Of a stretch of DNA of 53,456 bases, positions 47,314-53,456 are shown in pieces. Both the position numbers and the translations under genes were made by a program. The stretch is taken from positions 1 to 53,456 of the forward strand of contig JAAYVC010000073.1 in the NCBI GenBank assembly GCA_012517375.1. Direction: 5' to 3'. The notes under the pieces are model-generated. The model saw only the letters and a list, made by a program, of their open reading frames with translations, did not search any database and was not told the origin of the DNA. Position 1 is the first letter of the stretch. Each line of letters starts with the position of its first letter. This DNA comes from a bacterium. Its GTDB lineage: Bacteria > Hydrothermota > Tepidihabitantia > B3-TA06.

Positions 47314-48628
47314 TAGCTCTGGAATCTCTGATCTTTTTAGACCAGCATCTTGCCTCTTTCAAGACCTCCGCTTCATCGAGACCGGTGACTTTTCCATCCT
47401 TAAGAACCCTTCTGCCTTCAACATACACATCCCTTACATCAGACCCTCCTGCCGCATAAACAAGAGTCGAATAAACGTCATAAGAAGGCGTGTTATGCGG
47501 CCGCGACAGATCAACAACCACAACATCAGCCTTCTTTCCAACCTCGATTGATCCGAGTTCGGCCTCAATGCCCCATGTACGGGCGGCATCGATGGTGACG
47601 GTTCGCAGAGCCTCCTTGGCAGAAAGCGATGTAGGGTCAAGAGAACTCCCTTTTGCAAGGAGCGCGGCAAGCCGCATCTCCTCCCAGATATCCAGATTGT
47701 TGTTCGACGCCGCGCTGTCCGTTCCGAGCGACATGCGGATACCTTTTTTCAAATAGAGTCCGAAGGGCGGTATTCCCGATGCAAGCTTAAGGTTCGATTG
47801 AGGACATAGCACAACACCAATATTATCCTTCTTTAGGAGGTCCAGGTCCCCTTCCTGAGGCCAAACCATGTGGACAAGACCAATCCGGGTATCAAGCAGA
47901 CCTATTTCGCTCAAGTATGCAACCTGGCTCTTACCGCGTTTGGCAATGGATTCCTGCGCTTCTTTTTCCGTCTCGGCGCAGTGTATCTGTACTGGCAGAT
48001 TCCACAGCGAGGCAAGTTCTGCCGCACGGTGCAGCTGGTCTTCGGTTGTCGCATAAGTGGAATGACAGGCTATGGATAGGTGCACAAGCGAATCGTCCCG
48101 ATACTTCTCGTATTGCTCCTTGATGTTCTTGAAGGTATCTTCGGGGTTCTTGGCCGAAGGCGTAGGGAAAGCAAGAAGCCCTTCTCCTAGCTGGATTCTT
48201 ATGCCGGCATCTTTTGCGGCTCGGGCAGCCTCGTGCTCGAAAAAGTACATGTCGGAGAAAAAGGTTGTTCCGGACTTAAGCATCTCGACCGCAGCGAGCC
48301 TTACACCTGCCCTGATAAACTCCGGAGAAAGATGTTTTGCCTCAAGCGGCCAGATGTGTCCGGAAAGCCATTCATCCAGGGGAAGATCGTCCGCAATACC
48401 CCTGAAGAGACACATTGCAGCATGGTTGTGGGAGTTGATTAACCCCGGTATTATGGCAGCATCACCGTAATCAATGGTTTCGACTGAAAAAACTTTATCC
48501 TCTGTGCTCCCCGTCGACTTAATCGTGCCTCCCTCTATCTCCACATAGCCTGGAGAAAAAAGAGAAGCTTTCTCGTCCATTGAAACTACGTGCTTCGCTT
48601 TAAGCAGGAAGTGATTGCTTGCGTTCAT
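47306..48628 (-). CDS. mtaD: MTA/SAH-deaminase-type amidohydrolase
   Basis: 440 residues. Metal-dependent amidohydrolase of the 5-methylthioadenosine/S-adenosylhomocysteine deaminase branch. Ligands and motifs in order: NSHNHAAM (H67, H69), FRGIADDLPLDEWL, IHCAETEKE, VHMVWP and LGTDSAASNNNLD. The ATG at 48628 is chosen over a GTG at 48634 because the promoter's -10 box ends seven bases before the ATG. First gene of a leftward unit of probably six. Chlorohydrolase-like relatives with other aminated purine or triazine substrates are an alternative. Confidence 0.85.
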   Translation of the reverse strand: MNASNHFLLKAKHVVSMDEKASLFSPGYVEIEGGTIKSTGSTEDKVFSVETIDYGDAAIIPGLINSHNHAAMCLFRGIADDLPLDEWLSGHIWPLEAKHLSPEFIRAGVRLAAVEMLKSGTTFFSDMYFFEHEAARAAKDAGIRIQLGEGLLAFPTPSAKNPEDTFKNIKEQYEKYRDDSLVHLSIACHSTYATTEDQLHRAAELASLWNLPVQIHCAETEKEAQESIAKRGKSQVAYLSEIGLLDTRIGLVHMVWPQEGDLDLLKKDNIGVVLCPQSNLKLASGIPPFGLYLKKGIRMSLGTDSAASNNNLDIWEEMRLAALLAKGSSLDPTSLSAKEALRTVTIDAARTWGIEAELGSIEVGKKADVVVVDLSRPHNTPSYDVYSTLVYAAGGSDVRDVYVEGRRVLKDGKVTGLDEAEVLKEARCWSKKIRDSRANV

Positions 48629-48635
48629 TATCACG

Positions 48636-48664
48636 ATGATATCGATTTTAACTATTCAAGTCAA
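48636..48664 (-). promoter_or_regulatory. Deaminase-SDR operon promoter (leaderless)
   Basis: Minus strand: TTGACT (48664-48659), 17-base spacer, TATCAT (48641-48636), seven bases to ATG 48628. Confidence 0.6.
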
Positions 48665-48891
48665 GCAAAAAGCACGCAGCGATGCTGTGAGTCGCGGATA
48701 CAACGACATTATTTAACAGGTATCTATCTCCATGATATATGCACCGCGGCTACGGGCCAATCATGATAATAACAAGTAGCTTCCAATACAATCTTGCTCA
48801 ATACTCAGCAAACGACTGTAATTTTGACCCATTTCTATCATAGTTGACAATTGCCCGTGTCGAGTTATCGTGCCTGTGATGGATAATTGTC

Positions 48892-48919
48892 TTGACTCAG
48901 CCGTTCTTTGGCTTAGAAT
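48892..48919 (+). promoter_or_regulatory. Promoter of the DUF3857 gene pair
   Basis: TTGACT at 48892-48897, 16-base spacer, TAGAAT at 48914-48919. Leader about 49 bases, ending in a strong CCAGGAGG ribosome site. Confidence 0.65.
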
Positions 48920-48974
48920 TATTGAATTGTAGGCGTCGGATTGTTCGAAAGTTTTTCATATCCCAGGAGGATAA

Positions 48975-51062
48975 ATGAGACGTAGTATAGTACTTGTATG
49001 TCTTTCATTTTTAACAGGTTTCGGCGTTAAGCTCGAACTGCACGACGGCCGAACACTCAAGACTAGCGATATATTTTTCAACGGAAAACAGTTCATCACT
49101 GATACGGACACAATACCGGCAGGCGAGGTTAAGGAAGTCATCTTTGAAAACACGACCGGTCAGGGTTCGGGAACAGCAAGAGTAAGCGGCGATATTGCTG
49201 AACTTTTAAGCAATGCTCAAACAGCGAAGGAGAAATTCCCTGATGCAAAGGGAATACTGCTTCTTGATGACGGAAGCGATATCCTGATGGATGACCGCAC
49301 ACAGATTTATTCATATCACATGGCTTATCTCGTGCTCTCAGAAGCGCGGAAGGATATTGCCACTTTCAGGGCATACTACAGGGAGGGTGAGAACGACGTA
49401 AAGGTCCACTTTGCAAGGGTAATAAAGCCCGACGGTAAGGTCATCGAACTCGACAAGTCGACGATAAGGATAGAAACCCCGCCCAGGGAGGATATAGTCT
49501 TTTTCGGAAAAGGGCAGTGGATGACGTTTACACTTCCAGGCGTTGAGATAGGCGATATTGTTGAGTATTCGTACGAAAGCATAGATTTGAACCCGTGGAA
49601 CAAGGATATATTCGATGCCGGTTTTTATTTCGAGGGCGAAGACCCCTACGTCTTTTCCCGGCTTACCGTGGACGTGCCCGAGACCGAATTCATAAAATGG
49701 AGGTCGTACCGGATGCCTGCGGGAGCATCCGAACCCGTAATCTCGACGAAAGACGGCAGAAAAACCTATGTCTGGACAACTAAAAACATGAAGCCGTATA
49801 TACCCGAGTCTAACTCTCCTCCTGCAGGCGATTTTCTTGCAAGGGTTGACGTCACGAACCAGGAATCCTGGGATAAGCTTTTCGACTGGTACGCAGCCTT
49901 CCAGACCGAGAGAATGAAGGTTACGCCCCAGATTCAAAAGCTCACCGACAGCCTTGTTGCCTCTGCCCTGACTAAGGACGATACAATAGCGGCGCTCTAT
50001 TACTGGACTCAGCTCAACATCCGCTACATATCCATTAAAGGAAGCGCGTCCTCCGGGGTATCAGGTCATCCTGCCCAGTTCACTCTTGACAGAGGCTTCG
50101 GAGATTGTACGGACAAGGCTATACTCTTTTCCACCATGCTGAAATCACAAGGAATAGAGGCCTATCCAGTGTATCTCGGAACGAACGACGAGGACCCCAT
50201 GCTCGACCCGGATATTCCGAGCTACTACGGCAATCACTGCATAACCAAGGTTTATCTGCCCGATACAAGCTTCTATCTTGATGCAACAGGTTCGTCTGAC
50301 GGCGGGTTCTCTCGTTATCCATCCTTTTCATCCATGGATCACGGCGTTTATTCGGTAAACGCGCTAAAACGAGAGGTTGAGATAATCCCGGTGCCGGAAC
50401 CAACGCAGGAACTGCGCGAATACCACATGGATCTTGAGATAGATGAAGACGGTTCGCTTATTGTTCGTTACCAGAGTTTCTACGACGGCGAATTCGAAAC
50501 CGGCCTGCGGTATTACTGGAACTACTTTTCCAGGGAAGAGGACAAGAGAATGCGTTTCGAGCAGATGGTCAAAGCCGAATCGCCCGATGCCGAGTTAATC
50601 GACTACGATGTTGTGAACATCGGGGATCTCAGCAAGCAGCTGAGCCTCAAGATAACATACAAGGTAAGGAATTACGTGGCATTTGCAGGGTCTGTAGGGC
50701 TCGTCAACCTGCCTGAGATTGCACGCAGGTACACTTTTGACGAACTCGACCTTGAATCGAGAAAGCTTCCCCTTGCCTACAGCACAAGCGAGGGAATACG
50801 TCATACAGTCACTCTGAGACTTCCCGAAAACTGGAAACCGGACTTTATACCTCCCGAGATAGACCTCAAAACACCGGACGTTTCTTACCGCGCTTCTTAT
50901 ACCGAAGATGAGGACGGACTCATACACTTCGAAGACGACTTTGCACGCTCGTCACGGCTTATTCCGCCTGAAAGATACAAATCCTTCAAAAAGCTTCTGA
51001 ACTCGATAACGAACTACCACAAGAAACCTATCCTTGTCAAGGTCGAAGGAGGTGGCCAATGA
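48975..51062 (+). CDS. Exported DUF3857/transglutaminase-like protein, catalytic triad intact
   Basis: 695 residues. Signal peptide MRRSIVLVCLSFLTGFG, a small N-terminal beta region (LELHDGRTLKTSDIFF), a DUF3857 domain (about 100-280) and a transglutaminase core with triad C378 (GFGDCTDKA), H421 (GNHCITKV) and D436 (YLDATG). The C-terminal part is another beta domain ending at LVKVEGG. Such proteins are periplasmic and may cut or crosslink peptides or peptidoglycan; the substrate is unknown. AGGAGG precedes the ATG, and the stop overlaps the start of a paralog. Confidence 0.85.
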   Translation: MRRSIVLVCLSFLTGFGVKLELHDGRTLKTSDIFFNGKQFITDTDTIPAGEVKEVIFENTTGQGSGTARVSGDIAELLSNAQTAKEKFPDAKGILLLDDGSDILMDDRTQIYSYHMAYLVLSEARKDIATFRAYYREGENDVKVHFARVIKPDGKVIELDKSTIRIETPPREDIVFFGKGQWMTFTLPGVEIGDIVEYSYESIDLNPWNKDIFDAGFYFEGEDPYVFSRLTVDVPETEFIKWRSYRMPAGASEPVISTKDGRKTYVWTTKNMKPYIPESNSPPAGDFLARVDVTNQESWDKLFDWYAAFQTERMKVTPQIQKLTDSLVASALTKDDTIAALYYWTQLNIRYISIKGSASSGVSGHPAQFTLDRGFGDCTDKAILFSTMLKSQGIEAYPVYLGTNDEDPMLDPDIPSYYGNHCITKVYLPDTSFYLDATGSSDGGFSRYPSFSSMDHGVYSVNALKREVEIIPVPEPTQELREYHMDLEIDEDGSLIVRYQSFYDGEFETGLRYYWNYFSREEDKRMRFEQMVKAESPDAELIDYDVVNIGDLSKQLSLKITYKVRNYVAFAGSVGLVNLPEIARRYTFDELDLESRKLPLAYSTSEGIRHTVTLRLPENWKPDFIPPEIDLKTPDVSYRASYTEDEDGLIHFEDDFARSSRLIPPERYKSFKKLLNSITNYHKKPILVKVEGGGQ

Positions 51063-53125
51063 AGCGCCTTCTTTATATCGCGATTATTGTTCTTCTTTCA
51101 GGATGCAGACCCTCAGTACGTTCGAGCCATGACGTAATATACCTGGTCAACGGAGAGGAAAAAACAGGCACCCTTGAAAAGATTACCTCAGACAGCGTAT
51201 GGTTTTCAACACCGGAAGGAAAGCTTGAAGCCGCCAAATCAGAGGTCGCAAGCATCGATATCCCGCAGCCGCGCGAAGGAGACCAGTGGAAGACCGTCAA
51301 GGACATAGACGATCCGGTATTGAAGGAAGTCCTTTCGAGCTTCACCCCTCCTGAAGACATTGGTCTTTCCGACGTGAACTTCATCAACCTTTACGTTGAA
51401 CACACCTACTCCTTGCGTGATGACGGAAAAGCAGAGGTTCGCGAGCGCGTGATTCGTTTCATCACTGCTGAAGCGGGAAAGGGTCAGGCCGCCAACAATA
51501 CGTGGCTTTATCTTTCTGACCGCTCCCGCGCAAAGCTCGATTTCGCCCGCGGCATAACACTCGAAGGAATAGTAACATCCATCAACGAAGCTGCAATTAA
51601 CCGCACGAGCCTTTACCCCGCGCCTGCCGAATACAGCAATTTGATGCAGATTCAGATAGCGGTTCCGGAATCGAAACTTGGCTCGATTTTAGATTTCCAG
51701 TTTTCAAAGATAGTGGACGTCATTGACAGCCTGCATCCATTCTCTGAACAGCTCATTCTCGAATCAAACGAACCGACCCTCAAGGAGATTGTAAAGGTCG
51801 AACAGCCTCAAAACGGTCCGCTAGCGGTCTGGGTCTCGACCGGCGATGCTCCGCGCAAGGAGACAAGACAGGGCAGGGAGATTCTTACATGGGAGATTCC
51901 GACACAGCTTCCTAAAAGGTTCGAGTATAATCTTCCTCCCTCAGCGGACTACCTGCCGCGCTTTATCGTAAGCGAAAAGGGCGACTGGCAGACCATCGCG
52001 GCGAGACTTAAGCCGTCGTTCGACTATGCGGTAACGCCTGGCAGTACGCTTGCCTCGCTGGTCGATTCGCTCACGAAAGGTCTTTCGACGAGTGAGGAGA
52101 AGGCCCGGGCGCTTTATTCGTTCGTCGCGACGAACGTGCGCTATACAGGCCCCGCTCCTGACCGCTTCTCATACGCGCCCACCCAGTGCGAGGATGTGCT
52201 TTCGCGCAGATTCGCTAACAACCTCGACCGCGCCACTCTTCTTTACGCAATGATGCTCGAAGCCGGTCTCGATGCGGACCTCGTTCTCATACGCAGCCGT
52301 TGGTCCGGCAGGCTTATCCCCTCCTTCCCCTCGCTCGGTCAGCTTAACTACGCGCTCGTGCTTTTTGAAGACCGCATCTGGCTCGACCCAGTACCCGATC
52401 TTGCATACGGCACGCTCAACGAGCAGGACGCTATGGGTTTATCTATATCTTCGGGAAAGCTGAAGAAAACGCCGTTCTTGAGTCCTGCGGAGGACGCATC
52501 CGTCACGCATTCCGAAGCAAGGCTGAACTCAGACGGCTCCCTCGATTTGACTACGCGGGTCGATTTCACTGGCAGGACTTCGTACTCATGGAAAAGCTAT
52601 CTTAAGCCCATGTCCGCGGACGAGCGAAAGCAGGAAGCCGAAAGGCTTGCATCCGAGATTCATCCGAACGCGGCGCTGCGCTCATTCGAGTTCAAGGGCG
52701 TTGAAAATCTTAACGACAACGTTTCGTACACGCTCAGGGTCAGCATTCCCGACTACGCCGTGAGCGCGGGCGACTACTTGCTTTTCTATCTGCCGGGAGT
52801 CACGCATTCAGCGTATTCGGTCGGTTCAGCGCAAAGGCTCTACCCCATTGACCGCCGGACGCGCACATCCGATATGCTCGATTTGACGTTAGAGCTTCCT
52901 GCGGGCGCAGTCCTTCTCGAACTGCCGAAGGATGTATCGCTGAAGACGAAGCAGGACTCATATTCGGCGACCAACCTAACGCCAAGACCGGGCGCAATGA
53001 AGTTCACGGAAAGCGTGCAGGTTCTTGACCCCTGGATTGCGCCTGAGGCTTACCCTGAATACAAGGCGCTTATCGAAGGCATGGCGCGCGTGAACCAGAA
53101 GCCGCTGGTGCTTAAGCTCAAGTAA
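51059..53125 (+). CDS. DUF3857/transglutaminase-like lipoprotein, catalytically degenerate
   Basis: 688 residues, same domain order as the preceding gene. Lipoprotein signal MKRLLYIAIIVLLSGC (acylated Cys 16). The transglutaminase fold is present, but two of three catalytic residues are replaced: the Cys position is N388 (RFANNLDRA against GFGDCTDKA) and the His position is Y431 (LNYALV against NHCITKV), while D443 (WLDPVP) remains. It is probably a binding or regulatory partner of the active copy. ATGA overlap gives coupled translation and suggests a complex. No frameshift is seen; the frame is long and well kept. Confidence 0.85.
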   Translation: MKRLLYIAIIVLLSGCRPSVRSSHDVIYLVNGEEKTGTLEKITSDSVWFSTPEGKLEAAKSEVASIDIPQPREGDQWKTVKDIDDPVLKEVLSSFTPPEDIGLSDVNFINLYVEHTYSLRDDGKAEVRERVIRFITAEAGKGQAANNTWLYLSDRSRAKLDFARGITLEGIVTSINEAAINRTSLYPAPAEYSNLMQIQIAVPESKLGSILDFQFSKIVDVIDSLHPFSEQLILESNEPTLKEIVKVEQPQNGPLAVWVSTGDAPRKETRQGREILTWEIPTQLPKRFEYNLPPSADYLPRFIVSEKGDWQTIAARLKPSFDYAVTPGSTLASLVDSLTKGLSTSEEKARALYSFVATNVRYTGPAPDRFSYAPTQCEDVLSRRFANNLDRATLLYAMMLEAGLDADLVLIRSRWSGRLIPSFPSLGQLNYALVLFEDRIWLDPVPDLAYGTLNEQDAMGLSISSGKLKKTPFLSPAEDASVTHSEARLNSDGSLDLTTRVDFTGRTSYSWKSYLKPMSADERKQEAERLASEIHPNAALRSFEFKGVENLNDNVSYTLRVSIPDYAVSAGDYLLFYLPGVTHSAYSVGSAQRLYPIDRRTRTSDMLDLTLELPAGAVLLELPKDVSLKTKQDSYSATNLTPRPGAMKFTESVQVLDPWIAPEAYPEYKALIEGMARVNQKPLVLKLK

Positions 53126-53145
53126 TAGAATTAGAAATTTGCATT

Positions 53146-53176
53146 AAAGAGGCGGGGCAACCCCGTCTCTTTTTTT
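53146..53176 (+). terminator. Intrinsic terminator of the DUF3857 operon
   Basis: AAAGAGGCGGGG (53146-53157) pairs with CCCCGTCTCTTT (53161-53172, one G-U) around CAA, followed by a T-run. A classic rho-independent form. Confidence 0.92.
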
Positions 53177-53264
53177 GCCCAAACCTTGACATTTGCGTTT
53201 TTTTTTACAATTAAGATACAGATGAGAAGCAATAAAGCTTCTCGTTCTAACCTCGGAGAAAATC

Positions 53265-53456
53265 ATGAAACCCTTAAGTATTGGAGGAAGGGCTTTACTC
53301 GCACTGCTGGTCATTGCTGCAGGCTTCGCGGCTTTCGCCGACACCGACTGGTCAGGCTACGGAACGGGCGATTGGGGAGGTCTGCATCCCTTCTACATCT
53401 GGCAGGGAACCCTTGTAACCAGCTCAACGCCAAACAAGTTCGAGGGCTACTGGGGT
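53265..53456 (+). CDS. Exported protein, 3'-truncated by the window
   Basis: The first 64 residues only. Signal peptide with basic n-region and a clear hydrophobic core (LLALLVIAAGFAAFA), then a Trp/Gly-rich mature start (DTDWSGYGTGDWGG, FEGYWG) like beta-rich surface proteins of this type of genome. CGGAG precedes the ATG. TTGACA at 53186-53191 is a likely -35 box, but the long T-run after it leaves the -10 unclear. The family is not recognised. Confidence 0.7.
   Translation, partial: MKPLSIGGRALLALLVIAAGFAAFADTDWSGYGTGDWGGLHPFYIWQGTLVTSSTPNKFEGYWG

Larger units (their letters stand above)
48629..48974. other. Divergent intergenic region
   Basis: About 345 bases between divergent operons with no supportable gene. 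It holds the leftward leaderless promoter at 48636-48664 and the rightward promoter at 48892-48919. A second rightward TTGACA (48844-48849, 16 bases, TATCGT) is a possible upstream tandem promoter. Confidence 0.6.

Noticed and set aside
51059-53125. Second DUF3857 gene as a pseudogene
   Set aside because: The frame is intact over 688 codons with a good signal peptide and coupled start; only the catalytic residues changed, which fits a pseudoenzyme better than decay.

Overview
The window looks like a chromosomal stretch of an uncultured Gram-negative-type bacterium, probably a candidate phylum near the FCB group (WOR-3/Stahlbacteria or TA06-like; this placement is inference from gene style, not a search). 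The reasons are several lipoproteins with clear lipoboxes, a partial Rnf complex, and at least five exported proteins that end in the same type IX/FlgD-like C-terminal tail (GVYFVR... followed by a short basic end). I see no CRISPR array, insertion sequence, prophage or rRNA. Gene style and codon use look uniform throughout.

Layout. 1-9.2 kb: the tail of a secreted protein; a membrane class III adenylate cyclase; a tightly overlapping Gfo/Idh oxidoreductase - acetyltransferase - aminotransferase set matching WbpB/WbpD/WbpE of diacetamido-uronic acid synthesis; an agmatinase-family enzyme; acpS; and a seven-repeat exported propeller protein. 9.2-9.7 kb: a repeat-rich spacer ending in tRNA-Arg(CCU). 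9.7-16 kb: a TPR membrane protein, a lipoprotein, the cluster apbE - AmrS radical SAM - NusG domain II protein - Gx-type membrane protein - DUF4321-like protein, and a class III aminotransferase. 16-21 kb: two tandem paralogous FG-GAP propeller proteins. 21-28 kb: small membrane and lipoproteins, a CBM9-type protein, an alpha/beta hydrolase and rnfE-rnfA-rnfB. 28-35 kb: a lipoprotein, recO, mgtE, a BatA-like/DUF58 pair and panC. 35-43 kb: a lone cyclic-nucleotide-binding domain, two V4R/DUF2378-like paralogs flanking another exported propeller protein, a plsC-type acyltransferase carrying a zinc ribbon, and two GltS-like carriers. 43-49 kb: four tandem SDR/epimerase paralogs behind an MTA/SAH-type deaminase. 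49-53 kb: two overlapping DUF3857/transglutaminase-like genes, the second lacking the catalytic Cys and His, then the start of another exported protein.

The most consistent structure that gene calling does not explain is in the promoters. At least eleven genes have a TTGAC(A/T/C) box, a 16-17 bp spacer and a TATNNT-like box whose predicted start point falls on or within about three bases of the start codon, with no Shine-Dalgarno sequence: leaderless transcripts. Exported-protein genes and genes inside operons instead have leaders with strong AGGAGG-type sites. This rule settles several starts, for example GTG 1653 for the cyclase, ATG 11066 for apbE and ATG 48628 for the deaminase.

How the genes may work together (inference): ApbE could flavinylate Rnf subunits whose rnfC/D/G genes are not here; the cyclase and the stand-alone cyclic-nucleotide-binding protein suggest cAMP signalling; the Wbp-like genes, acyltransferase and SDRs suggest envelope glycan and lipid work; and the propeller proteins with sorting tails form a cell-surface set.
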